From positions 62,001 to 126,000 of the forward strand of contig QAZA01000011.1 of NCBI GenBank assembly GCA_003054695.1: DNA of 64,000 bases. The letters run 5' to 3'. The translations under genes and the position numbers were made by a program. A model generated the notes under the pieces. That model was not told the origin of the DNA, made no database searches, and saw only the letters and a program-made list of their open reading frames with translations. Below are positions 16,037 through 25,300 of this stretch, piece after piece. Source of the stretch: Verrucomicrobia bacterium LW23 (GTDB taxonomy: Bacteria; Verrucomicrobiota; Verrucomicrobiia; Methylacidiphilales; UBA1321). Each line of letters begins with the position of its first letter. The first letter of the stretch is position 1.

Positions 16037-16543
16037 TTAGGCAGGATTCTTCTCTTTAAATTTAAAGCCTGGCTTTTGCGCTTCTATAATAAGGGAAGTT
16101 ATAGTTGTAAGAGTTTGCTTAAACACAGTGGAGTCATTCGTCATCTTTTCTCCCCGCGAACCAAGATAGAAAATGCATAAACCTGCCTGCACCATGACAG
16201 CATGCTTTCCGCTGGCATAGACGCTGGTTCCCGAGGCTCCAGCAACCGGAGCTCCAAGCGCGCTGAAGAACAACGCTGACTTCTTGCATCCCACTTCAAG
16301 CGCGGCCGCATTGGGGTAAGCTTTGATCTTCATGAAGAACTCGGCTCCATTTTCACCAGCGGAAAAATAAAAGTCCTTCCATCCTGCTTCTATTCCTGAA
16401 TCAAACGGGGAATCACATTGAGTAAATGATTGTATCTTATCCTTACTATCAACAGGAGACAGCAACGCATCTGCACCCTCCTTCGCAACGGCTGGGCACG
16501 ATACGATCAAGCTACTTAACAGGAAGAAAAGTATTTTTCTCAT
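16037..16543 (-). CDS. AT-rich small secreted protein inside the MoxR/VWA cluster
   Basis: The 168-residue protein begins with a clear signal peptide (basic MRK, hydrophobic core, cleavage likely after about residue 21). The mature part has few cysteines and resembles no family I know. Its base composition is markedly AT-richer than the genes on both sides, and its ATG lies one base after the stop of the upstream VWA gene, which has an almost identical transcriptional direction and spacing to a native operon member. This points to a late insertion into the cluster that kept it co-transcribed. The role is unknown. Confidence 0.6.
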   Translation of the reverse strand: MRKILFFLLSSLIVSCPAVAKEGADALLSPVDSKDKIQSFTQCDSPFDSGIEAGWKDFYFSAGENGAEFFMKIKAYPNAAALEVGCKKSALFFSALGAPVAGASGTSVYASGKHAVMVQAGLCIFYLGSRGEKMTNDSTVFKQTLTTITSLIIEAQKPGFKFKEKNPA

Positions 16544-16544
16544 G

Positions 16545-18557
16545 CTACTCCGTAACCCGCCGCGAATAGAGCCGCCACTCGATCATCAGCAACAACAGAC
16601 CGAGGATGGTGAGCCACCACCAGGCGGGGTGGGCCGGCATAAAGCTCGTCGTCCAGGCGCCGCTCTCGCTGGCGGCGGTGCCGAGGGAAGTTGCGCCGGT
16701 CGGACTGGCCGATCCGCCGCCCGGCCCGTTCACAAACGCCTCGGCCGGCACCGTGCTTGTGAGGCGCGAGCATACGGGCCCGGGCAGCACGGCGGCAGAG
16801 GCCGCCTGCTCCGTGGGGCGCAGGGACTGGATAACGTTGCCGAGCAGCACGGGGAAGGCGGTGCGCAGCACAAAGTCGGACTGCTCGAGATCAAAGCCCA
16901 GAACCAGCCAGCGCGGAGCCGAAGCGGGGTCCCAGTCGCCGAAGATGAGAGGGTGGCCGAAGCTCTCCGCCAGCACGGCGGAGCCGGGCGCGGGCGTGTA
17001 GGTTTTGGCGGAGTTGAGGCGCACCTGATCGAGCGAGACGTAGCGCAGCGGCACCGATTCGCGCTGCCATTCGCTCACCATCGGCGCCTCCAGCGGCGCG
17101 CCGCTTTTGCCCCAGAAGCCGGTGCCGTCCGGCGCGATAAACACGGCGGCGCGCGGTTTGGCTTCGGCGGAGGGCAGGCACTGGGAGTAGATGACCAGGC
17201 CGGCGGCGGAGGTCTCGGCCGCGGTGTCCTTGCCGGGCTCCACGCGGTGCCAGTCGACGAGGTCGAGCGACGTAAGCAGTGCCTCCAGGAAAGCATTTTG
17301 CGGCGAAACAAGCAGCACGCTGAGCTTGTGCAGGCCCTCCACGCGGGCGGAGGCACTGTTGTCCGCAGCAAGGTCATCTCGCGCGGCGCCGGAGATGGTG
17401 GCGTGGAACTGCACGGCGGCGGGCCCTTGCTCGCGCCACGCTTTTTCCCAGGGCTTGCCGGGCTCCAGCTTGACGGTTTGCACGTCCATCACCCGGCTAT
17501 CGCGCGTCAGTTGAAACTCCACGGTCGCCGGCTCCTTCAGGTTCGATTCGATGCGCGCGGAGATCTGGAACTCCCCCGGCGCCACGGCCGAGCGGCGGGC
17601 GGAGAAGAGGGTAATGCCGACATTAGCCGCGTCGTCGGAGCCCACGCGCACCAGGGTGAGCGATGGCTTTTTGGCGGGGGCTTCGGAAGCGGCGGTGGAC
17701 GCGGAAGGCGCGGGAGCCGGCAAGGGATCGGACGTCGCGACGGGTGACGCGGACGGCGCGTTGGTCGCGGCGGAAGGAGGCGCAGCAGCAGGGCTGGCCG
17801 AAGCGGAGGCTGTCGCCGGGGAAGCCGAGGCGGCCGGGGCTGGTGCAGGACTATTTGTCGCCGCAGTAGATGTGGGCGCAGGCGTTGCAGCCACAATGCT
17901 TTGCGCGGGTGCGGACGGAGCCGGAGCAGCCGTCGCGCTTGCCGTCTGCGCCCCCGGCTCCAGTGGATAACTCAGCACGCCATCGGAGATAAACACCACG
18001 CGGCCGCCCTCGCGCGAGGAGGCGAGGTTCTCCGCCAGCGAGAGCGCTGGCCGCACATCCGCCGGGCCGGCGCCGGGCGCGGCGCCGCTGAGCGCGTGTT
18101 TGAGGGAGCGCTGGCTTGTCGTCCAGCCGGAGAGGATCTGCGGCGGGTCGGTGGCGAGGATAACGGCGGCCTCGTCGGTATAGCGCATCTGGTTAATGCG
18201 CTGCTCCAGCATAGCCACGGCCTGCGCCCAACGGTCGGGCGAGACATCGCGTGCTCGCATGCTGGCCGAGCCGCTAATCACATACACCACACGCTCAGGC
18301 TGGCTGGAGCGCCAGAACGGCTGCGGCTGCGTAAGCGCGCTTACAAGCAACGCAAGTAGCAGCAGCTGCAACGCCAGGGAGAGCCAGCGGCGCAGCTTGC
18401 GCCAGAAGGGTTGCTGGCTCAGGCGCGGCTTGATCTGCTCCCAGAACAGCAGCGTGGAGACGGTGCGTTTGGGCACGCGGCTTTTGACGAGATACAGCGC
18501 GATGATGGGTATCGCGAGCGCAAACAGGCCGAGCGCGGCGGGCCACAGCATGGTCAT
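16545..18557 (-). CDS. BatA-like VWA membrane protein with altered MIDAS
   Basis: The 670-residue protein starts like aerotolerance-regulator BatA proteins: a helix at about residues 4-23, a basic loop, and a second helix at 58-76. A VWA domain follows from about residue 88, but the metal-site motif reads SGSAS (95-99) where DxSxS is expected, so the first Asp is replaced by Ser. Residues about 230-330 are a low-complexity Ala/Pro/Ser/Thr linker. A second beta-rich and GATase-like region follows, with a final helix near residues 645-660. Its start overlaps the DUF58 stop as ATGA. Role: membrane partner in the MoxR system, probably structural if metal binding is lost. Confidence 0.82.
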   Translation of the reverse strand: MTMLWPAALGLFALAIPIIALYLVKSRVPKRTVSTLLFWEQIKPRLSQQPFWRKLRRWLSLALQLLLLALLVSALTQPQPFWRSSQPERVVYVISGSASMRARDVSPDRWAQAVAMLEQRINQMRYTDEAAVILATDPPQILSGWTTSQRSLKHALSGAAPGAGPADVRPALSLAENLASSREGGRVVFISDGVLSYPLEPGAQTASATAAPAPSAPAQSIVAATPAPTSTAATNSPAPAPAASASPATASASASPAAAPPSAATNAPSASPVATSDPLPAPAPSASTAASEAPAKKPSLTLVRVGSDDAANVGITLFSARRSAVAPGEFQISARIESNLKEPATVEFQLTRDSRVMDVQTVKLEPGKPWEKAWREQGPAAVQFHATISGAARDDLAADNSASARVEGLHKLSVLLVSPQNAFLEALLTSLDLVDWHRVEPGKDTAAETSAAGLVIYSQCLPSAEAKPRAAVFIAPDGTGFWGKSGAPLEAPMVSEWQRESVPLRYVSLDQVRLNSAKTYTPAPGSAVLAESFGHPLIFGDWDPASAPRWLVLGFDLEQSDFVLRTAFPVLLGNVIQSLRPTEQAASAAVLPGPVCSRLTSTVPAEAFVNGPGGGSASPTGATSLGTAASESGAWTTSFMPAHPAWWWLTILGLLLLMIEWRLYSRRVTE

Positions 18558-19465
18558 TCGACAAAGCCCCCGTGGCGAAGGGTACGCAGCAGCAGATCCG
18601 GCACGGGCTGCCGCGTGTCGGTCTGAATCAGCGCAATCTGGTTTTGCCTGCAGTACCGGCCGATTGCCTCCTGGTAGTCGCGAAAACGCTTCGCGTAATC
18701 GCGTGCGGCCTGGCGGTCGTTAAGGATGGGCGCGGTGGTGTGCGTCTCGCAGTCCTCCATGTCGTACTCGCCCGGGTCGCCCGCTTCCGCCTCGCCAGGG
18801 TCGGTCATCTGGATAACGGCGACCTCCTGCCGGGCGTAGCGCAGGCGATCGAGCGCGCGCATGGCGTCGCCCAGGTCGGCGCCGAACAGATCGCTGAGCA
18901 CGACTACAAGGCCCCGGCGGGGGCCGGTGGAGAGCCAGCGGCGAACGTTTTCCTCCATCGTACCTGGCTCCGCTGCAACGGGTTGCGCGGCCAGCACGCG
19001 CAGCATCAGCAGAAATTTCTCCTTGCCGCGCGCCGGTTTCCATGGCTTGCCGGCGTTGCTTTGCAGGGGGATCAGCGCCACGCGATCCAGGTTGGCCAGC
19101 CCCAGGAAGGTGAGGCCGGCGGCGACCTGGCGGGCGTAATCGTACTTGGGCGGGTGGGGCGGGGCGCCCCAGTCCATGGAGGCGGAGTTATCGTAGAGAA
19201 TATGCACGTGCCAGTCTTCTTCCTCGATAAAGAGCTTCAGCACCAGCTGGCGCCAGCGGGCAAAGGCGTTCCAGTCGATATAGCGCCAGTCGTCGCCCTC
19301 CGTAAACGGGCGGTACTCGGCAAACTCCACGCTGGCGCCGTGCTGAACGGCGCGGCGCTGCGCCCGCTGCGCGCCTTTGACAAGCTGGCGCGCCGCAAGG
19401 GCAAGACTCTCCAGCCGGGCGAGAAAATCCGGGCTAAAGAGTGCATCGACGGAGGTGGTGGCCAT
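18554..19465 (-). CDS. DUF58 protein of the MoxR/VWA cluster
   Basis: The 303-residue protein contains the DUF58 signature FAEYRPFTEGDDWRYIDW (about residues 48-65) and a VWA-like site with an intact DNSAS (92-96). DUF58 proteins are nearly always encoded beside MoxR AAA+ ATPases and VWA proteins and are thought to be MoxR partners or adaptors. No membrane segment is present, so it is probably cytoplasmic. It lies 42 bases downstream of the MoxR gene and overlaps the next VWA gene by four bases, so the three products are probably made together. Confidence 0.9.
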   Translation of the reverse strand: MATTSVDALFSPDFLARLESLALAARQLVKGAQRAQRRAVQHGASVEFAEYRPFTEGDDWRYIDWNAFARWRQLVLKLFIEEEDWHVHILYDNSASMDWGAPPHPPKYDYARQVAAGLTFLGLANLDRVALIPLQSNAGKPWKPARGKEKFLLMLRVLAAQPVAAEPGTMEENVRRWLSTGPRRGLVVVLSDLFGADLGDAMRALDRLRYARQEVAVIQMTDPGEAEAGDPGEYDMEDCETHTTAPILNDRQAARDYAKRFRDYQEAIGRYCRQNQIALIQTDTRQPVPDLLLRTLRHGGFVE

Positions 19466-19507
19466 GGGGTGGGCGTGGCGGTGCGTTCGCGTGCGTGGCG
19501 TTTCCGC

Positions 19508-20539
19508 TTAGGCCGCCTTGGCCCAGCTTTTGCTCTCGGCGTCGATGAGCTTGGAGATGAGCTTGTCGGCGTCCATGCCATCGGCCTGGGCCTCGAAGTT
19601 GAGCATCACACGGTGGCGCAGCACGGGCAGGGCCACGGCGTACACGTCCTCCATGGAGACATGGGCGCGGCCGGCCAGCACGGCGTGGATTTTGGCGGCC
19701 AGTACGCAGGCCTGGCCCGCGCGCGGGCTTGCGCCGTAGCGCACGTACCGCTTTACGTCGGCGGAGGCGTGGCCCACTTCCGGGTGCGTGGACATGATGA
19801 GATCCACGACGCGCTCGCGGATGCTCGGCGCCATCGGTACGTCGCGCGCAAACTCGCCCAGGCGGGTCAGCTCGCTGCCCTCGAAGATCGGCTTTACTTC
19901 CGGGAACTTGCGCTCCGTGGTGCGAAGCAGAATCTCCCCGAATTCCGCCTTGCTGGGGTAGGGGACTTTGAGCTTGAAGAAAAAGCGATCGAGCTGCGCC
20001 TCCGGGAGCGGGTAGGTGCCTTCCATCTCCAGCGGATTTTGCGTGGCGAGCACGAAGAAGGGCCGGTCCAGCGGGCGCGTTTCGCCGGCGATGGTGACGC
20101 ACTTTTCCTGCATCGCCTCCAGCAGGGCGGACTGCGTTTTGGGCGTGGCGCGGTTGATTTCGTCCGCCAGCATAAGGTTACAGAAGATGGGGCCCTGCGA
20201 GAACTGGAACTTGCTGCTGCCCTGGCCGTCATCGGTAAGGATGTTGGTGCCCACGACGTCGGCCGGCATCAGGTCCGGCGTGAACTGGATGCGCTGGAAC
20301 TTGAGGTGCAGCGCGGAGGCGAGCGAGCGCACCAGCATGGTTTTGCCCAGGCCGGGCACGCCCTCCAGCAGCACGTGGCCGCCGGCAATCATGGCGATCA
20401 GGGTAAAGTCGAGGATCTCCCTCTGGCCGACGATGATGTTGGCAACCTCGTTGCGCAACGCTTCGAACTTGGTTTTAAACTCCGCGAGCGCCTTTTCGAC
20501 GTCGGGCGCGGCGGGACTTTTCGTTTCGGTTTCGGCCAT
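19508..20539 (-). CDS. MoxR-family AAA+ ATPase
   Basis: The 343-residue ATPase starts at the ATG at 20539. It has Walker A GVPGLGKT (60-67), Walker B LMLADEINRA, sensor-1 and arginine-finger regions (FVLATQNPLEMEGTYPLPEAQLDRF, given here only by its core ATQNP and EGTYPLPEAQ), and a C-terminal helical lid. MoxR ATPases work as chaperones that remodel or insert metal cofactors into partner proteins, often through VWA domains. The gene order MoxR, DUF58, VWA, VWA is the classical layout. The upstream gap of 157 bases to the coiled-coil gene has no recognisable gene. Confidence 0.93.
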   Translation of the reverse strand: MAETETKSPAAPDVEKALAEFKTKFEALRNEVANIIVGQREILDFTLIAMIAGGHVLLEGVPGLGKTMLVRSLASALHLKFQRIQFTPDLMPADVVGTNILTDDGQGSSKFQFSQGPIFCNLMLADEINRATPKTQSALLEAMQEKCVTIAGETRPLDRPFFVLATQNPLEMEGTYPLPEAQLDRFFFKLKVPYPSKAEFGEILLRTTERKFPEVKPIFEGSELTRLGEFARDVPMAPSIRERVVDLIMSTHPEVGHASADVKRYVRYGASPRAGQACVLAAKIHAVLAGRAHVSMEDVYAVALPVLRHRVMLNFEAQADGMDADKLISKLIDAESKSWAKAA

Positions 20540-20696
20540 AAATACGTGGTTACGGAAGGGATGTGGGCGTGAGGGGGCGAACGGCGTACCGGGATACGGT
20601 TTGTCTACGCCGCAAAAAGGTGATGCATGTCTGCGTATTGACGAGCGGGTATGCGAGTGAGCGGGCGAGCGAGCTGCAGGGGGATACTCGCAAACG

Positions 20697-22253
20697 CTAT
20701 TGCTTGTCTTTCGGGCGAATGCTCTCGAAGTAGCGTTTGATCGACTCGCGGTGGGCCAGCGGCAGGTTCTCGTCCTCAATCGCCACCTTGCTCAGCTTCT
20801 CGTAGGACTTGAAGCTGGCCTGGCGCGAGGCGAGATTGCCGGCGGGCGTGGGCGTGTTGGATTGCTCCGTCGTCGTCTCCGAGTCGCCTTCGCCAACCAT
20901 ACCGGTCAGCTTCTCTTCCTTAAGGTTGCTTCGCGACTCCGTGGCGCCGCCGAACGGATTGCCCGTGGTGGCGGTGCCGGCTTTGCTGCCGCCTTTGCTG
21001 CGGCTCTGGCTCATGGTCTGGAAAAGCGAGATCTGGAACGACGGCTTGCACGCGCCACCCATGCAGCTTTTGCACTGGCCGATTTGCAGCAACTGAAGGG
21101 CGAGTTTGGCGCTGGCGCTTTGGCTTTGGCCGGCTTTCTTCATGCCGTCCTTCATGCTGCGCATGCCTTTGGCCATGTTGTTGCCATTGCACTTGCCGTC
21201 CTTGCATTCGCCTTCCTTTGCCATCTCGCGCATGCCTTTGGCCAGGGACTCCATTTTGGCGGCGTCGGCTTTGTCGGCGGCTTTGGCCAGCTTGTCTTTG
21301 GCCTCCTGGGAGAGGGCGGCGGCGAGGATCTTTGCGTCGGGTTTGTCCCACTTTTCGGCAAGCTCCTCGGCGGCTTTGTTGGCGGCCTCCATATCGTTTT
21401 TGCGCAGGGCGGCGGCGAGCTGTTCGGAGCCTTGCATGGGCTCCAGAGCTTCGGCAATCTCGCGGGCCAGGGCGGGGTCCATGCCATTGCGTTTGGCGTC
21501 GGCCTGCATGTCGCGCAGCTTTTCTTCGACACGGGCCAGCTCCTGCACCAGCTCCTTTTCGGTGATGTCGCCTTTGGCCAGGCGGTCGCGCAAGGGCTTC
21601 AGCTCCTCCAGGGCACGCTTGAGTTCTTCCGACGGTTGCTCCTTTTCCAGCTTCTCCCAGTCCTGGGCAATTTCCTCAATAACCTGGGTCTGATCCTCAA
21701 TCATCTGCTTTGCCGCAACCTCCTCGGCGGGAGGTGTGTAGCGGTAAAAGCCGGTGGCGAAGAACGCGAACGTGAGCGCGCAGAGCGCGCCGGCCCATTG
21801 GGCGGTGCGGGGCAGACGCAGCGGCCAGCCGCCCTGCACGCGGTCCCAGTTCAGCTCGCGGGAGACGCGGGCGCGTTGGGCCAGGGCCCAGTCGGCGCGC
21901 GCTTTGTCGGCGCCTTGCAGGCGGGAGATCTCCTCCATCGTCAGCACGCCGTCCTTGAGATCCGCCACGCGATCGAGCCGCGCCCAGAGGCGTTTGGGCT
22001 GGATGGGCGCGAGGAAGGCCCAGGCGGCCAGCACCAGAAGGACAGCCGCAAAGATGCCGAGGAACATGGGGAACATCAGCGCCAGTTTGGCGTACAGCAG
22101 CGTGGCCACCGCGCAGCCGGCTAGGGCCAGGGCCACAACCGGCAGGACAACGCCTGCGCCGTCGAAAAGGCGCTCCATGCGCCATCGAAACCGCGCTTTG
22201 CCGTAAATGCTTTCGCGCGCTGCCTCAAGCTGGTCCAGGTGGGGTTTACTCAT
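20697..22253 (-). CDS. Coiled-coil membrane protein (DUF4175-like)
   Basis: The 518-residue protein has two or three N-terminal hydrophobic helices (about residues 30-50, 58-80 and 150-170). A long Glu/Lys/Ala-rich coiled coil (about 185-350) follows, then a glycine/serine-rich segment with a few cysteines (CKDGKC and CKSCMGGAC) and a charged tail. This layout resembles the DUF4175 family encoded next to MoxR/VWA genes in several phyla. The location between the giant TPR gene (58 bases upstream) and MoxR supports a role in the same complex, perhaps as its scaffold. The cysteine motifs could bind metal; this is inference. Confidence 0.65.
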   Translation of the reverse strand: MSKPHLDQLEAARESIYGKARFRWRMERLFDGAGVVLPVVALALAGCAVATLLYAKLALMFPMFLGIFAAVLLVLAAWAFLAPIQPKRLWARLDRVADLKDGVLTMEEISRLQGADKARADWALAQRARVSRELNWDRVQGGWPLRLPRTAQWAGALCALTFAFFATGFYRYTPPAEEVAAKQMIEDQTQVIEEIAQDWEKLEKEQPSEELKRALEELKPLRDRLAKGDITEKELVQELARVEEKLRDMQADAKRNGMDPALAREIAEALEPMQGSEQLAAALRKNDMEAANKAAEELAEKWDKPDAKILAAALSQEAKDKLAKAADKADAAKMESLAKGMREMAKEGECKDGKCNGNNMAKGMRSMKDGMKKAGQSQSASAKLALQLLQIGQCKSCMGGACKPSFQISLFQTMSQSRSKGGSKAGTATTGNPFGGATESRSNLKEEKLTGMVGEGDSETTTEQSNTPTPAGNLASRQASFKSYEKLSKVAIEDENLPLAHRESIKRYFESIRPKDKQ

Positions 22254-22311
22254 AGCTATAGCTCCGCAATAGTTTCGGTATCATTGTGGCACACAACAGA
22301 TATTACACAAG

Positions 22312-25300
22312 TCAATCGATTTGTCGCAGCGAAATGTCTGCGATTTCGACAAAGCCTTCGATTTTCAGAAGGACATCCACGTTAATGCTCGCCTTCTTCA
22401 AGCTCAAAAGCTCGCCCGGCAGCGACTTGCCTTCGGCGGTGATGGGCAGTTGCACAAGCTGCCAGCCGTCCAGGGAAAGATACTGCCGCCAGCCGTCGGT
22501 ATCGCGTTCGGTTACCTTCTCGTTCTTGTCCAGCGCCTGCGCGCCGAACTCGCACTGGGATCCGGTGCGTATCCACGCCGTCAGCAGATAGCTTTTGGCG
22601 GGGTCGATCGGCACGCGGCTGGCCGTCATCATCACCTCGCGCGAGCCCTGGTTGCTGTGGGTACTGAACAAGCCGCAAGAGCCGGGGAACGGCTGGCCGG
22701 TGGTGAGGGTGCCGGCGCCGACCATTTCCGTCTTCCAGCCGGCGTTGGACGTCCATGGCGCATTACCGGCGGTCAGCAGCTCGGGGCCGGAGGGCAGGAA
22801 CATTATCGGGCCGTGGCGGTACTTCGGCTCCTTCTGTTTAGGCTTCGCGGCACCTTCGCTTGACGCCTTCAGCTCCTGCTCTTTCGTCTCCTCGCCGTCG
22901 CCGGCCTTCGTCTCGGGTTGCTTCGCGGCTTCGGGTGCGACGGTCATGCGGGCCACCACCGCGTAGGTGTTGGGGGGCAACTGCAGCGGTCGCGAGCCCT
23001 TCTCGGGCACGTCCTTCCATGTCTCGATCAGCTTCCGGTCGGAATTGGAGTAGAGGGAAGCGGCGAAAACCTCCACGGTGTACTTCAACGGTTTGGGGGA
23101 GGCCGCAAACGGGCGAAAGAGCGCTTCCGTACGGTTGCCGCTTTCGCGGCCGATGCCGCTGATCTCCCAGTGCAGCATCGGCTTTGCCCCGCGGGTGTCG
23201 CGGCTGATGCGGGTGACGAGGTACGGCTCGAACGGCTTGCCGGTGAGGCGGTTGATCTCGTTCTCGAAGAGTTTGAACCGCCCGGCACCCTCACGCCGAA
23301 TGAGCTCGCGGTTGCCCTTCAGTGCGGTCAGCAACTCGTCCGTGGCGGCCACCTCGCCGAAGGCCAGCAGGTTATCCAGCGCGGCGACGGCAACTTCGGC
23401 CTCAATGTATTGCCCGGTGGAGCCCTCGCGCAGCTTGACGGCGAGCTTCTTCCATGCGTCTGCCGCCATCTCGCGGTCGCCGGATTCCGTGGCAATGATG
23501 GCCAGATGCCGCAGGCTCTGAAAGGCGAGGTGCGGGTTGTGGACCATCTCCGTGTTCTTCTCCACAAACTTCTTCAGCAGCTGCGCGGCCAGTTTGCGCT
23601 TCTCCGGCCACGCGGCCAGCAGCTCGCACAGCGAGGGCATGACGTAGAAGTTGTACTGGCCCATGGAGCCCAGCACAAAACTCTGGTCGCTGAAGAACGC
23701 CTTCATCGCCTCGTCGGTCTCCGCCTTGCGCAGCAGGATCAGTGCGGAGAGGCGCATCAGAGTGGCGTCAGTATTGCCGGGCTCTTCCTTCAGCTTCGCC
23801 TCCGCCTTGGTAAGCAGGGCGGGCAGGCAGTCCAGCTGCTGGGCGGCGCGCAACATGGCCATATTGGTGATCTGTATGCGCCCGTTGCCGCCCCAGCCAT
23901 GGGAGGATTGCCATGGCGTTATGCGGCCTCGCATGTACGTGTTGCCCAGAATGGTCCGCTTCTTTGGCTTTTCCTCCGCCGGTTTGGGGAAAAAATGCTC
24001 GGTTACCGCCGCGACAGCTTCATCGTTGCGTTTGAGGGCCATGAGGGTGGTGGCCACGTGGGAGGAGGCGCCGTAGTAGTCGGCGTGCTCGTTATGCTCC
24101 AGTGCCTTTTTGTAGACGCGCAGCGCGCCCTCCAGCTCGTTCTGGCCCGCCAGCTGCTGGCCCAGATTTACCAGGTAATAGCTGGCGGAGGAGTTTTGCG
24201 GCGGCGTCCATTCCTCCACACATTTCAGGAATTCCTCGGCCTTGCCGGCGGCTTTTGCCGAGTCCACGACGGACTGCAACGAGCCGCCGCCGGTCATGAC
24301 GAGGTTCATGTCCAGCTTGCAGGCGCGCAGGTAAAACTCGGCCGCCTCCCCGTTGGCGCCGGCCTGACGCAGCCGCTCGGCCAGCATCAGCATAGAGCGT
24401 GCGTCTCGGGGGTTGAGCTCCGCCAGCGTGCGGTAGTAGGGCAGCGCCAGGCTGCGGCTCTCCGTCACCGAGGCGACAAGCGCGTTGTCGGGCCGTAGCG
24501 TGAGCATGTACGACACTGCTTTGGCGGAGAGCCCGGAGCGGATGGTAATGCCGCTGGAGTTCACCTGGCTGTCCAGCATGGCGACAAGCACGGCGTCGCC
24601 TTCCACGGGCTGCAGAACGGAGGCGGCGGCCGTCTGCTGGTTGCCCAGGTCATTCACGCGGGGGCTTAACACCTTCAGCAGGCCGTTCTCCAAAGTGGCC
24701 CGGCCGTTTTCGGTCGCCTCGTTGGGTGCGTACTGCACCAGCGTCCAGGGCGTGTCGGGCACGGGAGCCAGCGTTACCCCTTTCTCGCCTTTCGCTTCGT
24801 CCGGGCGGATGGGCCCGGCCGTATTGCCGGTAAGATGGATATGGTTCCACACGGAGGTAGCCGTCACGTCGGCTGAGTTGCTGCGGGCCTCCAGGCCGAT
24901 GTAGCAGCGGTCCGGCAGATCCAGGAACTGGCTGCCCAGGTCGGTCCAGGCCTTGCCGTCGGGCGAGACGGAGCCCTGCACACTGCGGCCCTTGCGCTCC
25001 AGCCTAAGCCACAGGGGCGCGTGGTAGATGGAGTGGTTGTTCTGCGACATCTCGGCGCCTGCCGTTTTGCGGTGGGAGACCATGAGCGCGCGGTTGGTCC
25101 ACGCCTGGCTCAGGGCCACCGTGCGCGCGTTGGGCTCAAGGGAGTCGCGCAGCATCAGCGACGCCTTGGCCCAGGAGGCGCCGGGGCTGCAGTCCAGGCC
25201 CGTTACGCGCACCGTCATCACGCCGTCGCCCTTCAGCATTTTGTAGGAGAAGGCGCACTGGTCCTCCTTGCCGCCCAACGTGCCGCCGCGCGCTTTGATG

